From: Arenimonas donghaensis DSM 18148 = HO3-R19
GTDB taxonomy: Bacteria; Pseudomonadota; Gammaproteobacteria; Xanthomonadales; Xanthomonadaceae
Length of the DNA stretch: 64,000 nucleotides
Direction: 5' to 3'
Assembly: GCF_000743535.1 (NCBI RefSeq)
Contig: NZ_AVCJ01000043.1
Location: 95,563-159,562 of the forward strand
Position numbers and translations under genes: made by a program. Shown here piece after piece: positions 1-9,069 of this stretch. Position 1 is the first letter of the stretch. Each line of letters starts with the position of its first letter. The notes beneath the pieces were generated by a model. It was not told the origin of the DNA, did no database searches, and saw only the letters and a program-made list of their open reading frames with translations.

Positions 1-420
1 GCCGATTTCGTTGTTGCGGTTGCCCGGGTTGGCATAGGCCTTGCCCGCGCGCGAAAGAATGGCCAGCAGCAGCGTCTTGACCGAGGTCTTGCCGTTGCTG
101 CCGGTCAGGCCGACCACCACCGCCGGACGGCCCTGGTGCACGCCGGCCGCCAGCTCGCCCAGCGCGTCCTGGGTGTCGGCGCAGAGCACCTGCGGCAGCG
201 GGCAGTCCACTTCGCGCTGCACCAGCAGCGCCGCGGCTCCGGCGGCCAGGGCCTGCGCGGCCAGGTCGTGGCCGTCGTGGCGCTCACCGCGCAGGGCCAC
301 GAACAGCGCGCCCGGCGACAGGTTGCGGGTGTCGGTGGCCACCGACGTCACTTCGACGTCGTTGCCCAGCTGCCGGCCTTCGACCCAGCGCGCCACCTGC
401 GAGAGCAGCAGCGGCCTCAT
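1..420 (-). CDS. murF: UDP-N-acetylmuramoyl-tripeptide--D-alanyl-D-alanine ligase, N-terminal part
   Basis: Catalyses addition of D-Ala-D-Ala to UDP-MurNAc-tripeptide, the last cytoplasmic step of the peptidoglycan precursor. Only the first 140 codons are in the window; the gene runs off the left edge. The visible part opens [15 protein letters not shown], continues through the Mur ligase N-terminal (substrate) domain, and reaches the ATP-binding loop [12 protein letters not shown] near residues 107-118 and then the [10 protein letters not shown] segment typical of MurF. The ATG at 418-420 overlaps the murE stop (ATGA), so the two are translationally coupled. It is the sixth gene of the dcw cluster. 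Family assignment is secure; nothing can be said about the missing C-terminus. Confidence 0.95.
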   Translation of the reverse strand, partial: MRPLLLSQVARWVEGRQLGNDVEVTSVATDTRNLSPGALFVALRGERHDGHDLAAQALAAGAAALLVQREVDCPLPQVLCADTQDALGELAAGVHQGRPAVVVGLTGSNGKTSVKTLLLAILSRAGKAYANPGNRNNEIG

Positions 421-1895
421 GCGCGCGCCTCCAGCAGGCCGCGGGCGACCTGCAGGTCGTCGAAGGCGTGGCGCACGCCGGCGATTTCCTGGTAGGGCTC
501 GTGGCCCTTGCCCGCCACCAGCACGATGTCGCCGGCACCGGCGTTTTCCAGGGCCAGGGCGATGGCGCGGCGACGGTCGCGTTCGACCCGGGCGACGTCG
601 GCGCGGCTGAAGCCGGCGAGGATGGCGGCGACGATGGCGTCGCCGTCTTCGTTGCGCGGGTTGTCGTCGGTGACGATGATCCGGTCGGCGCCGGCTTCGG
701 CGATGGCGGCCATCTGCGGGCGCTTGCCGGCGTCGCGTTCGCCGCCACAGCCGAACACGCAGGTCAGGCGGCCGGGGGTGTGCTCGCGCAGGCTGGCCAG
801 GGCCTGCTCCAGTGCGTCCGGCGTGTGGGCGTAGTCCACGACCACCAGCGGCTGGCCCTGCACGCCGCCGACGCGGCTCATGCGGCCGCCAACCGGCGAC
901 AGCCGCGGCAGCATCGCCGCGACCTCGGCCAGGGACCAGCCCAGGGCACGCAGGGTGCCGGCGACCGCCAGCAAGTTGTCGACGTTGAAGCGGCCCAGCA
1001 GCGGCGAAACCACCGGATGCCGTTCGCCGGCCTCGGCAAGTTCGAAATGCAGGCCCTCGGGCCCGAGGCGCACCGCGTCCGCACGCAGGCTGGCCTGCGA
1101 CGCGCCGCGCGCACTGGTGCCGATGAAACGAACCTCCGGCGCGATGCGTGCGGCCAGGCGCACGCCGAAGGCGTCGTCGAGGTTGATCACGACGGCGTCC
1201 AGGCCCGGCCAGTCGAACAGCAGCGCCTTGGCCTCGCCGTAGGCCTGCATGGAACCGTGGAAATCCAGATGGTCCCGGGTGAGGTTGGTGAACACCGCCA
1301 CCTGGAAGGCGACGGCATCGACCCGCCCCTGGGCCAGGGCATGCGAGCTGACTTCCATCGCGACGTGGCTGGCGCCGTCGTCGCGCATGCCCGCCAGCAG
1401 GCGATGCACCGCCACCACGTCGGGCGTGGTGCGCTCGCCGGGGCGGAGCTGGCCATGCAGGCCGGCACCCAGCGTGCCGATGCTGCCGGCCGTGACCCCT
1501 GCCAGGGCCAGGGCCTGGGTGATCAGCTGCACGGTCGAGGTCTTGCCATTGGTGCCGGTGACGCCGACGACGCGCATCGCCTTCGACGGCGCATCGTAGA
1601 AACGGTTCGCCAGCTCACCCTGGCGGGCGCGCAGGCCCGGGAAGGCGACGGCGTTCGCCGGCAGCGCCATGCCGTCCGGCGCCGGCGGTTCGAACAGGAT
1701 GACGCTGACGCCGGCGGCTTCGGCCTGGCCAAGATGGCGCAGGCCGTGGGTGCGTTCGCCGGCCAGCGCGATGAAGGCATCGCCTTCCCGCAGGTCGCGG
1801 CTGTCGGCGCCCAGGCCGCGCACCAGCGGGTCGAGCCCGGGCGGTGCGAGCGCCAGGCCTTCGAGCAATTGGTGCAGCGGCATCGCGCGGGTCAC
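417..1895 (-). CDS. murE: UDP-MurNAc-L-Ala-D-Glu:meso-diaminopimelate ligase
   Basis: Adds meso-diaminopimelate to UDP-MurNAc-dipeptide in the cytoplasm. The 492-residue protein has the Mur ligase three-domain layout, with the P-loop GTNGKTS at about residues 114-120 and the DNPR signature at 411-414 that marks the diaminopimelate-specific (not lysine) enzymes. The longest frame starts at a GTG (1893-1895) overlapping the ftsI stop as GTGA; an ATG four codons later (1881-1883) is an alternative. Length matches Gram-negative MurE. It is cotranscribed with ftsI upstream and murF downstream, each by a 4-base overlap. Confidence 0.97.
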   Translation of the reverse strand: MTRAMPLHQLLEGLALAPPGLDPLVRGLGADSRDLREGDAFIALAGERTHGLRHLGQAEAAGVSVILFEPPAPDGMALPANAVAFPGLRARQGELANRFYDAPSKAMRVVGVTGTNGKTSTVQLITQALALAGVTAGSIGTLGAGLHGQLRPGERTTPDVVAVHRLLAGMRDDGASHVAMEVSSHALAQGRVDAVAFQVAVFTNLTRDHLDFHGSMQAYGEAKALLFDWPGLDAVVINLDDAFGVRLAARIAPEVRFIGTSARGASQASLRADAVRLGPEGLHFELAEAGERHPVVSPLLGRFNVDNLLAVAGTLRALGWSLAEVAAMLPRLSPVGGRMSRVGGVQGQPLVVVDYAHTPDALEQALASLREHTPGRLTCVFGCGGERDAGKRPQMAAIAEAGADRIIVTDDNPRNEDGDAIVAAILAGFSRADVARVERDRRRAIALALENAGAGDIVLVAGKGHEPYQEIAGVRHAFDDLQVARGLLEARA

Positions 1896-3652
1896 GGCGA
1901 CACCTCCTGCGCGGGCGCGGCCGGGGCCGGGGCGCGGCTGCGGTCCTGCCGCGCCTGGTTCTTCGATTGCGCCGCGTACCAGCCCTGGATGTCGTCCGGC
2001 GGCACGTCCATCAGCCGCAGCGCGCCTTCCATCACCCGGTGGAACACCGGCGCCGAAACCGCGCCGCCGCCGTACTCCAGGCCCTGCGGTTCGTGGATGA
2101 CCACGGCCATGGCAAAACGCGGGTTGGTCGCCGGCACCAGGCCGACGAACACCGCCACGTGGCGATTGGCGGCGTAACCACCGCCGCTGGCCTTGCGCGA
2201 GGTGCCGGTCTTGCCGGCGACGCGATAGCCCAGCACCGCGGCGCGGCGGGCGGTGCCCTCGGGGCCGACGACGGTTTCGAGCATGCCCATCAGCTGGGTG
2301 GCGACGGCCGGGTCGATCACCTGGACGCCCTTGCTGGCGTGTCCCTTGACGAAGGTGACCTCCATCAACCGGCCGCCGTTGCCCACCGCCGCGTAGGCGC
2401 GGGCAAGCTGCAGCGGCGTCACCGACAGGCCGTAGCCGTAGGAAATGGTGGCTTTTTCGGTCGGGCCCCAGGTCGCGGCCGGCGTCAGCACGCCGGTCAG
2501 TTCGCCCGGGAAACCGCTGCCGCTGCGCTGGCCCAGGCCGAAGCGCCGGTAGATGTCGTACTGGTGCTCGGCGCTGAGCTCGTTGGACACCTTGATGGCG
2601 CCGACGTTGGAGCTCTTGGTCAGGATGCCCGCCAGGGTGAGCGTGCCGTAGTTGCGGAAGTCCTTGACCGTGTAGCCGCCGGGCAGCGTCGTGTAACCCG
2701 GCGCGGTGTGCACCAGCGACGCCGGGGTGAACTTGCCCGCTTCCAGGGCCGCGGCCAGGGTGAAGGCCTTCATGACCGAGCCGGGTTCGACCACGTCGGT
2801 GACCGCGCGGTTGCGGCGCGATTCGGCGTCGGCGCCGACCCGCGAATTGGGGTTGTACGACGGCTGGTTGACCATCGCCAGCACTTCGCCGGTGGGCACG
2901 TCCAGCACCACGACCGAACCGCTGGAGGCGCCGGTTTCGACCAGGGCCGACTTGAGCTCGCGATAGGCCAGGTACTGGATGCGGCGGTCGATCGACAGCG
3001 CCAGCTCCTTGCCGTCCTCGGCGGCTTCGACCAGGTCGACGTTCTCGACGATGCGGCCGCGGCGGTCGCGGATCACCCGCTGCCTGCCTTCCTTGCCGGT
3101 CAGCCAGTCGTTGAAGGCCAGCTCCAGGCCTTCCTGGCCCTGGTCGTCGATGTTGGTGAAGCCCAGCACGTGGGCCATCACCTCGCCGTAGGGGTAGAAG
3201 CGGCGGAATTCGCGCTGCGAATACACGCCGGGGATGCCCAGCCCGGTGATCGACTCGGCGACGTCCGGATTGAGGTGCCGGCGCAGGTAGACGAACTCCT
3301 TGTCGGCGCGCTCGGACACGCGCCGGGTCAGCACGTCCTCCGGGATCGACAGCGACCGGGCCAGCTCGGGCAGGCGGTCGGGGTGCAGCAGCAGTTCCTG
3401 CGGGTTGGCCCAGATCGACTCGACCGGCGACGACACCGCCAGCGGTTCGCCGTTGCGGTCGGTGATCATGCCGCGCGAGGTGGCGATGGGGATTTCGCGC
3501 AGGAAACGGGCGTCGCCCTGGCGCTGGTAGAACTCCTCGCTGACCACCTGCAGGTGCGCGGCGCGCGCGACCAGCACGGCGCAGCAGCAGCCCAGGATGC
3601 CGCCGACCACCATCAGGCGCTTGCGCGGGCTGTAGTTGCTGCGTCCGCTCAT
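1892..3652 (-). CDS. ftsI: Peptidoglycan D,D-transpeptidase, penicillin-binding protein 3
   Basis: Septal transpeptidase that cross-links peptidoglycan at the division site, anchored in the inner membrane. The 586 residues show a short basic N-terminus, one membrane segment at about 14-34, a PBP dimerisation domain, and the penicillin-binding transpeptidase domain with active-site SVMK (S292, K295), SSN (347-349) and KTGT (481-484). The ATG at 3650-3652 overlaps the ftsL stop (ATGA) and the stop overlaps the murE GTG. Length and gene order (ftsL-ftsI-murE) are as in other gammaproteobacteria. Confidence 0.97.
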   Translation of the reverse strand: MSGRSNYSPRKRLMVVGGILGCCCAVLVARAAHLQVVSEEFYQRQGDARFLREIPIATSRGMITDRNGEPLAVSSPVESIWANPQELLLHPDRLPELARSLSIPEDVLTRRVSERADKEFVYLRRHLNPDVAESITGLGIPGVYSQREFRRFYPYGEVMAHVLGFTNIDDQGQEGLELAFNDWLTGKEGRQRVIRDRRGRIVENVDLVEAAEDGKELALSIDRRIQYLAYRELKSALVETGASSGSVVVLDVPTGEVLAMVNQPSYNPNSRVGADAESRRNRAVTDVVEPGSVMKAFTLAAALEAGKFTPASLVHTAPGYTTLPGGYTVKDFRNYGTLTLAGILTKSSNVGAIKVSNELSAEHQYDIYRRFGLGQRSGSGFPGELTGVLTPAATWGPTEKATISYGYGLSVTPLQLARAYAAVGNGGRLMEVTFVKGHASKGVQVIDPAVATQLMGMLETVVGPEGTARRAAVLGYRVAGKTGTSRKASGGGYAANRHVAVFVGLVPATNPRFAMAVVIHEPQGLEYGGGAVSAPVFHRVMEGALRLMDVPPDDIQGWYAAQSKNQARQDRSRAPAPAAPAQEVSP

Positions 3653-3918
3653 GGCTGCAGCACCACGATGTCGGTGTCGGCTGGGAAGGTCATGCCCAGG
3701 CGGGTACCAGCGACCTGTTCGATGCGATTGGCCTCGGACCAGGTGGCCTGTTCGAGCTGCAGGCGCCCGAATTCGATGTTGAGTTCGTCGCGCTGGCCTT
3801 CCAGGGTGCTCAGCGCGATGTAGGCCTGGCGATGCAGGTGCCGCGCCCAGACCACGCCCAGGGCGCTGGACATCACCGCCAGCGCCAGCACGAAGATCAG
3901 GAAGTGGCGAAGGCTCAT
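3649..3918 (-). CDS. ftsL: Cell division protein FtsL
   Basis: Small bitopic divisome protein that works with FtsB and FtsQ to activate septal synthesis. The 89-residue product has a very short cytoplasmic start (MSLRH), one hydrophobic segment at about 6-24, and a periplasmic heptad-rich helix running from about residue 33 to 70. It was placed by the ATG at 3916-3918, which overlaps the rsmH stop as ATGA, and by its stop overlapping the ftsI start. Primary sequence conservation in FtsL is low; the call rests on position, size and topology, which together are convincing. Confidence 0.93.
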   Translation of the reverse strand: MSLRHFLIFVLALAVMSSALGVVWARHLHRQAYIALSTLEGQRDELNIEFGRLQLEQATWSEANRIEQVAGTRLGMTFPADTDIVVLQP

Positions 3919-4862
3919 GCCGGCGGCACCTGCACGTCGAGTTTTTCGGCCACGCGCAGCACCGCGCTGCGGGCCCGCGGGTTGTCGCGCACTTCTTCGG
4001 GCGTGGCGCGCAGGGCGCCGCCGTGGTCGCGCAGGACCGGCGTGAACGGCAATTCGACCGGCATCCGGCGGTTGCCCGGCGGCGCCTTGGCGTGGCGGTT
4101 GATGAACTGCTTGACGATGCGGTCTTCGAGCGAGTGGAAGCTGATCACCGCCAGCCGGCCGCCTGGCTTGAGCACCTTGAGCGCGGCGTCGAGCCCGGCC
4201 TCGAGATCCTCGAGTTCGCGGTTGATGTAGATGCGAATGGCCTGGAAGCTGCGAGTCGCGGGGTGGATCTTGCCGTCGCCGCGGCCGAGCACCGAGGCGA
4301 TCAGGTCGGCCAGTTGCCCGGTGCGCTCGAGCGGGGTTTCGCCGCGGCGGGCGACGATCGTGCGGGCGATCTTGCGGCTGAGCTTTTCCTCGCCGTAGGT
4401 CCACAGCACGTCGGCGATCTCGCGTTCGTCGGCGCGCGCCAGCCAGTCGGCGGCGCTTTCGCCGGACTCGGGGTCCATGCGCATGTCCAGCGGACCGTCC
4501 TTGCCGAAGCTGAAACCCCGCGCGGCGACGTCGAGCTGCGGCGAAGACACGCCCAGGTCGAACAGGACGCCGTCGAGGCCGGCGGCCGCCTCGTCCCACT
4601 CCGCCATGCCGGCGAAGGAGCCGCGGCGGGCGGAGACCCGCCCGTCCGCGCCAAAGAGCGCGTGTGCGGTGGCGATCGCTTCCGGATCCTTGTCCATCAC
4701 CAACAGCCGTCCATCCGGCCCCAGCCGGTCGAGCACGCCCCGTGCATGTCCCCCACGCCCGAACGTGCCATCCAGATACCTGCCATCCCTGCGCACCTGC
4801 AGGCCGTCCATGACCTGCGCCCACATCACCGGGAGATGGCTGGGCTGCGTTCCAGGACGCAT
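3915..4862 (-). CDS. rsmH: 16S rRNA m4C1402 methyltransferase RsmH (MraW)
   Basis: S-adenosylmethionine-dependent methylation of 16S rRNA at C1402 (N4). With the ATG at 4860-4862 the protein is 315 residues, the usual size. Motifs are [10 protein letters not shown] at about 31-40 (SAM binding), the [11 protein letters not shown] segment, the [11 protein letters not shown] stretch of the RsmH insertion domain, and HSLEDRIVK near the C-terminus. A GTG six codons upstream (4878-4880) overlaps the mraZ stop as GTGA and is a credible alternative start. It sits between mraZ and ftsL, the canonical dcw order. Confidence 0.96.
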   Translation of the reverse strand: MRPGTQPSHLPVMWAQVMDGLQVRRDGRYLDGTFGRGGHARGVLDRLGPDGRLLVMDKDPEAIATAHALFGADGRVSARRGSFAGMAEWDEAAAGLDGVLFDLGVSSPQLDVAARGFSFGKDGPLDMRMDPESGESAADWLARADEREIADVLWTYGEEKLSRKIARTIVARRGETPLERTGQLADLIASVLGRGDGKIHPATRSFQAIRIYINRELEDLEAGLDAALKVLKPGGRLAVISFHSLEDRIVKQFINRHAKAPPGNRRMPVELPFTPVLRDHGGALRATPEEVRDNPRARSAVLRVAEKLDVQVPPA

Positions 4863-4876
4863 CCCGGCCAGCCCCG

Positions 4877-5323
4877 TCACAGCCTCAGGTCGAGCATGTC
4901 CTCGCTGATCTCGTCTTCCCCGATGGTCTGACGGATCTGCGCGAGGTGCGCCTGCTCGCTCCACAATTCGAATTTGCCGCCCATGCCCAGCAGCACCGCC
5001 TTCTTTTCCAGCCCGGCCGCGTTGCGGTGGCTGGCGGGCAACGTCACGCGGCCGTTGCCGTCGGGCTCGACCACGGTGGCCGCGCCGACGAGCTTGAGCT
5101 GCAGGTTGCGGTGCACGCGCTTGGCGTTGGGCAGGGCGTTGACCTGGTCGCGGACCTTTTCCCAGGTGGCTTCCGGATAGAGCCACAGGCAGCCGGCTTC
5201 GTAGGGGTTGTAGGTGACGACCAGGCGGTTGCCGCAGGCGCGCGCGACCTGGTCGCGGTAGGCCGTGGGAATGGCCAGCCGCCCCTTGTCATCGATCGTG
5301 ATCGCCGTTTCGCCCTGGAACAT
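4877..5323 (-). CDS. mraZ: Transcriptional regulator MraZ
   Basis: DNA-binding, ring-forming regulator of the dcw cluster; it represses its own promoter in other bacteria. The 148-residue protein starts [15 protein letters not shown] (ATG 5321-5323) and has two AbrB/MraZ-like half-domains, each with a D/G-GR core (DDKGRLAIP near the start, GNGRVTLP near residue 88). The frame stays open 32 codons further upstream, but that stretch overlaps the promoter and operator region and does not look like MraZ. First gene of the dcw operon in this window. Confidence 0.95.
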   Translation of the reverse strand: MFQGETAITIDDKGRLAIPTAYRDQVARACGNRLVVTYNPYEAGCLWLYPEATWEKVRDQVNALPNAKRVHRNLQLKLVGAATVVEPDGNGRVTLPASHRNAAGLEKKAVLLGMGGKFELWSEQAHLAQIRQTIGEDEISEDMLDLRL

Positions 5324-5331
5324 GCGCTGCG

Positions 5332-5386
5332 TCCGCCCTCGCCCACTAAAAACCACAAAAAACCGGGATTCCCCTCGGATGTCCAC
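5332..5386 (-). promoter_or_regulatory. Array of MraZ-like half-sites at 10-base spacing
   Basis: Read on the minus strand, pentamers GTGGA (from 5386), GAGGG (5376), CCGGT (5366), GTGGT (5356), GTGGG (5346) and GCGGA (5336) follow each other at exactly 10-base intervals, all with GG at positions 3-4. MraZ of E. coli binds tandem TGGGN-type repeats separated by 5 bases, that is, with a 10-base period. The last three match best. The array lies between the promoter and the mraZ start, so binding would block initiation. The sites are seen; the function is inferred from the family. Confidence 0.7.
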
Positions 5387-5413
5387 GTTAGACCTGCCCC
5401 TACGGGGTGTCAA
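5385..5413 (-). promoter_or_regulatory. Sigma-70-type promoter of mraZ/dcw
   Basis: On the minus strand TTGACA (5413-5408), a 17-base spacer, then TAACGT (5390-5385). The expected start is near 5378, about 55 bases ahead of the mraZ ATG. The -10 overlaps the first MraZ-like half-site. In the rest of the gap up to rnpB (5414-5619) I see no convincing gene. Confidence 0.7.
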
Positions 5414-5619
5414 GGACAATCGGGGGCTAAATTCGGTAGGCGGATCAAAGCCTTGCGCGATACTTGAGAGTCTTGTTTAAGAACCATTCGGCAACTGTTG
5501 TTTCACATGGATTTGATCCAAAGCCGTGAAACACGTCACTACGCGTGGCCCAAACCGGCGCGCACAGCCGCCGGCCCGCCCCGGAGGGGGCGATTGCGCA
5601 ATCGGCGAGAAGAGGAAGT

Positions 5620-5977
5620 GGCGGAGCCGGCCATTAAGCCGGGTTCTGTCGTGGACAGTCATTCCTCTGGGACCTGCGTCACCGCAGGCCTCAAGCAGCC
5701 AACCCGGGTGCGGCACGAGCCATGCCATCGCACCCCTATTTGGCCTTGCTCCAGGTGGGGTTTGCCGTGCCCCGGGGCGTTGTCCCCCCGGGCGGTGGGC
5801 TCTTACCCCACCGTTTCACCCTTACCACGCACCCTTGCGGGCCGTTCGGCGGTTTGTTTTCTGTTGCACTTTCCGTCGGCTCACGCCGCCCAGGCGTTAC
5901 CTGGCACCCTGCTCTATGGAGCCCGGACTTTCCTCGGCGCATTGCTGCGACGCGACTGCCTCGGCCGACTCCGCCGG
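5620..5977 (-). ncRNA. rnpB: RNase P RNA (bacterial type A)
   Basis: Catalytic RNA that removes tRNA 5' leaders. On the minus strand the conserved core is plain: GAGGAAAGTCCGGGCTCC, then AGGGTGCCAGGTAACGCC, then AAACAAACCGCCGA, GGTAAGGGTGAAA, GGCAAACCCCACC, GCAAGGCCAAATAGGGG, and the 3' segment ACGACAGAACCCGGCTTA. The ends are set by the P1 helix: GGCGGAG-CGGCC at the 5' end pairs with GGCCG-CTCCGCC at 5620-5632. About 358 bases. It follows rsmI by some 25 bases on the same strand. A 14-base perfect palindrome (CGATTGCGCAATCG, 5591-5604) lies just downstream but has no T-run, so the terminator is unclear. End points are good to a few bases. Confidence 0.95.
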
Positions 5978-6002
5978 GGCGGATTCTCGCACAGCTTTGG
6001 GC

Positions 6003-6830
6003 TCAGCCCCCGTAGAGCGCCTTGCGGGGGGCGCCGCTGAGGTCGGCCGCGAGGCGGGCCGCAACCGACGGCTTGAGGTGTTCGGCCAGCTTGGCGTAGA
6101 TGCGCTGGCCTTCGATCAGCCGGGCCTCCTGGTCGTCTTCGCAGCCGCGCACGACCAGCACGAACTCGCCCTTGCGCTGGTTTTCGTCGGCGGCGACCCG
6201 TTCGACCAGGTCGGCCAGGGTGTCGCCGAGCACGGTTTCAAAGAGCTTGGTCAGCTCGCGTGCCAGGACCGCCTCGCGTTCGGGTCCGAAAACCGCCACC
6301 AGGTCCGCCAGCGATTCCTCGATGCGGTGTGAGCTTTCGTAGAACACCAGCGTGCGGGGTTCGCGCGCCAGTTCGGCCAGCCGCTCGCGCCGGGCGCCGG
6401 ATTTCGCCGGCAGGAAGCCTTCGAAGCAGAAGCGGTCGCTGGGCACGCCGGCGACCGACAAGGCCGCGATCGCCGCGCACGCCCCGGGCACCGGCACCAC
6501 CCGCAGGCCCGCCGCGCGCACCTCGCGCACCAGGCGGTAGCCCGGGTCGCTGACCAGCGGCGTGCCGGCGTCGGAAACCAGGGCCAGCGACTCGCCGGCC
6601 TTCAGGCGTTCGACCAGCTTCCAGGCGATGTCGGCTTCGTTGTGTTCATGCAACGCCAGCAGCGGGCGCTCGATGCCCAGGGCACCCAGAAGCTGGCGGG
6701 TGTGGCGGGTGTCCTCGGCGCAGATCGCATCCACTGACGCCAGCACCTCGCGCGCCCGCACCGTCAGGTCGCCCAGGTTGCCTATCGGCGTTGCCACCAC
6801 GTGCAACGCCCCCGCCTGTGTGATCGTCAT
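6003..6830 (-). CDS. rsmI: 16S rRNA 2'-O-ribose C1402 methyltransferase
   Basis: Methylates the 2'-OH of C1402 in 16S rRNA, the same nucleotide targeted by RsmH at 3915-4862. The ATG at 6828-6830 gives 275 residues starting MTITQAGALHVVATPIGNLG, the family's usual opening; a GTG seven codons upstream is less likely. Tetrapyrrole-methylase fold motifs ATPIGNLGD, CAEDTRHTRQLL, VSDAGTPLVSDPG and the FYESSHR segment are all present. It is divergent from lpoA, with a 60-base shared upstream region, and upstream of rnpB. Confidence 0.95.
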   Translation of the reverse strand: MTITQAGALHVVATPIGNLGDLTVRAREVLASVDAICAEDTRHTRQLLGALGIERPLLALHEHNEADIAWKLVERLKAGESLALVSDAGTPLVSDPGYRLVREVRAAGLRVVPVPGACAAIAALSVAGVPSDRFCFEGFLPAKSGARRERLAELAREPRTLVFYESSHRIEESLADLVAVFGPEREAVLARELTKLFETVLGDTLADLVERVAADENQRKGEFVLVVRGCEDDQEARLIEGQRIYAKLAEHLKPSVAARLAADLSGAPRKALYGG

Positions 6831-6890
6831 GACCGCGCCCTCCGTGTGCACCGGGTATCATCTTACCGGCCACGAACCCGGAACCCGACC

Positions 6891-8672
6891 ATGCTTCGAA
6901 CCGCCCTGCTGTTGTTGGCCCTTGCCCTGCTCGCCGGCTGTGCCAGTGTTTCGGTGCAGCGCGATCCCGGCGCCCCGGCGGCGAGCGCACCGGCCACCGC
7001 CGCGTCGCAGCTCGCCGACGAAGGCCGGCACGCCGAAGCGGCCCGCGCGTACGCGCAGCAGGCGAACCTGGCCCGCGGCGACGCCAGCGCGCGCAACTGG
7101 CTGCGCGCGGCCTGGCAGCACCAGCTGGCCGGTGAGGGCGAGGCGGCGCGCTCGGCCTGGGCGAATGCGTCGCGGCGACGGCTCGATGGCAGCGACGTGC
7201 TCGTGCACGACCTGCTCAATGCCGGCTTCCGGCTTGAAGCCAACCAGGCAGGCGCGGCCCTGGAATTGCTCGGCCAGCGCCGCGACGCCGTGCCCGACGC
7301 CTACGCCGAGCGCTGGCACGGCCTGCGTGCCGATGCCTTGCAGCGCCAGGGCCGGGGCTTCGATGCCGCCGCCGACCTGGCCTGGCTGGCCACGCGCCAG
7401 CTGGGCGAAACCCGCCTGGCGACCGTCGGCCGGATCGTCGGGCTGCTTTCCGCCGAATCCGACCAGACGCTGTCGGCCAAGGCCGCGGCCCTGCCGGTGG
7501 GCCATCCGCTGTATGCCTATGCCGGCCGCGCGCTGTCGCAGCGGGGCCTGCCGCTGCCGCGCCCCTACGACCGCACCGGCTCGACGCCGGGCCTGGACGC
7601 CCTGCCGCCGGCTGAATTCGACGGCTACCGGCCGCCGGAACGACTGGCGGCGCTGCTGCCGCTGAGCGGACCGCTGGCCGCCGCCGGCCAGTCCGTGCGC
7701 GACGGCATGCTGGCGGGCTATTACGGCGAATCCCGCCGTCGCCCGTCCCTGCGCTTCTACGACACCGGCGCCCCGGGCGGCCTGGCGGCGGCCCTGCAGC
7801 AGGCCACCCGCGACGGCGCCCAGATGCTGGTGGGCCCGCTGTCGCGCGACGAAGTGAACGCGCTCTTCGCCATGCCCGAACTGTCGCTGCCCACGGTGGC
7901 GCTCAACCGCGGCACGCACCCGACCACGCCCGGCAGCGCCAGCTACGCGCTGGCGCCGGAAGACGAAGGCGTCGCCGCCGCCGACCGCCTGCTCCAGCGC
8001 GGACTGCGCCGGGTGCTGGTGGTGGCCCAGGCCGACGAGACCTCGCAGCGCGCGCTGTCCGCCTTCCGCGACCACCTGCGCGAACGTGGCGGCGAAGTCA
8101 TCGGCGAAGTCAGCGTGCGCGCCGACAATCCCGACTACGTGCCCGACCTGCAGCGTGCCGTGCAGTCGGCCGGCGGCCTGCGCCCCGACGCCCTGTTCCT
8201 GAGCCTCAAGGCCGCCGAGGCGCGCCTGCTGGCCAGCCAGGTCGAACCGGCCGGACTGGCCGGCGTGCCGCGCGTGGCGACCTCGCAGATCCTCTCGGGC
8301 GCCAACCTGCGCATGGACGTCGAACTCGACGGCATCGAGTACCCGGAACTGCCCTGGCTGATCGGCCTTCGCGGCGGCTTGCCCGATGCCGACACCCTGG
8401 GCAATACCCTGCCCAGCGCGCAGGGCGGCGGTGCCCGCCTGTTCGCGTTCGGCATCGATGCCTGGAAGCTGGCCGTGCACCTGGACAAGCTGGTGTCCGA
8501 CCCGGGCGCGCAGGTGCGCGGCGCCACCGGCGACCTCACCCTCGACGCCACCGGCCAGGTTCGCCGGCAGCCGGCGTGGGCGGTCTTCAGCGGCGGTCGC
8601 CCGCGCCCGGCGCCGGACGGTGCGCTTTATCCCGACGACGGTGCGACGCCGTCGGATGCCGGCACGCCCTGA
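6891..8672 (+). CDS. lpoA: Penicillin-binding protein activator LpoA (LppC family lipoprotein)
   Basis: Outer-membrane lipoprotein that activates the PBP1A peptidoglycan synthase in E. coli. The ATG at 6891 gives 593 residues with a lipoprotein signal (hydrophobic run, lipobox LAGC, Cys17). The middle to N-terminal half is helical, alanine-rich and TPR-like; the C-terminal half (about 240-560) has the LppC periplasmic-binding fold with [19 protein letters not shown]. It is somewhat shorter than E. coli LpoA (678). Position upstream of yraN and divergent from rsmI is the conserved gammaproteobacterial arrangement. A TATCAT at 6856-6861 may be its -10. Confidence 0.9.
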   Translation: MLRTALLLLALALLAGCASVSVQRDPGAPAASAPATAASQLADEGRHAEAARAYAQQANLARGDASARNWLRAAWQHQLAGEGEAARSAWANASRRRLDGSDVLVHDLLNAGFRLEANQAGAALELLGQRRDAVPDAYAERWHGLRADALQRQGRGFDAAADLAWLATRQLGETRLATVGRIVGLLSAESDQTLSAKAAALPVGHPLYAYAGRALSQRGLPLPRPYDRTGSTPGLDALPPAEFDGYRPPERLAALLPLSGPLAAAGQSVRDGMLAGYYGESRRRPSLRFYDTGAPGGLAAALQQATRDGAQMLVGPLSRDEVNALFAMPELSLPTVALNRGTHPTTPGSASYALAPEDEGVAAADRLLQRGLRRVLVVAQADETSQRALSAFRDHLRERGGEVIGEVSVRADNPDYVPDLQRAVQSAGGLRPDALFLSLKAAEARLLASQVEPAGLAGVPRVATSQILSGANLRMDVELDGIEYPELPWLIGLRGGLPDADTLGNTLPSAQGGGARLFAFGIDAWKLAVHLDKLVSDPGAQVRGATGDLTLDATGQVRRQPAWAVFSGGRPRPAPDGALYPDDGATPSDAGTP

Positions 8673-9024
8673 CCGACGCCGCGTCGGCGAAGCCGCCGAA
8701 GACGCGGCGCGCCAGCTGCTGGAAGGCGAAGGCCTGCGCACGCTGGCGCGCAACGTCAGCTATCGCTTCGGTGAAATCGACCTGGTGATGCGCGACGGTG
8801 ATTTCGTCGTGTTCGTCGAAGTGCGCTATCGCAGGCACGTGCATTTCGGCGGTGGCCTGGCGTCTGTGGATCGCCGCAAGTGCCGCCGCATCGTGCTCGC
8901 CGCCCGCGCCTGGCTCGCCCGCCAGCCCGCACTGGCCGATGCGCCCTGCCGTTTCGACGTGGTCGCCTGCTCGCCCAACGGAACCGACTGGCAGCCGGCT
9001 GCATTCACGCTCGACGACGTCTAG
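8656..9024 (+). CDS. YraN/UPF0102 family endonuclease-like protein
   Basis: A 122-residue protein of the UPF0102 family, which has a restriction-endonuclease-like fold; its cellular role is not settled. Family motifs are [35 protein letters not shown] and FVEVRYR, that is, the E-(x)n-D-(x)n-ExR catalytic-like pattern. The ATG at 8656 overlaps the lpoA stop by 17 bases, implying coupled translation. The lpoA-yraN order matches E. coli. Confidence 0.9.
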   Translation: MPARPDRRRVGEAAEDAARQLLEGEGLRTLARNVSYRFGEIDLVMRDGDFVVFVEVRYRRHVHFGGGLASVDRRKCRRIVLAARAWLARQPALADAPCRFDVVACSPNGTDWQPAAFTLDDV

Positions 9025-9069
9025 GTCCGCTGCCGCCCCTCGGCAGCCGAACTCAACTACCATCGCCCC

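Noticed and set aside
1844..3823. 659-codon plus-strand open frame across ftsI
   Set aside because: It is the antisense shadow of the well-supported ftsI gene; low-complexity His/Arg/Gln/Gly-rich composition typical of high-GC antisense frames.
5591..5604. 14-base palindrome as rnpB terminator
   Set aside because: Perfect palindrome but no loop and no T-run; not convincing as a terminator.
5477..5728. 83-codon minus-strand open frame between mraZ and rnpB
   Set aside because: Overlaps the conserved 3' end of RNase P RNA and has no ribosome site or family resemblance.
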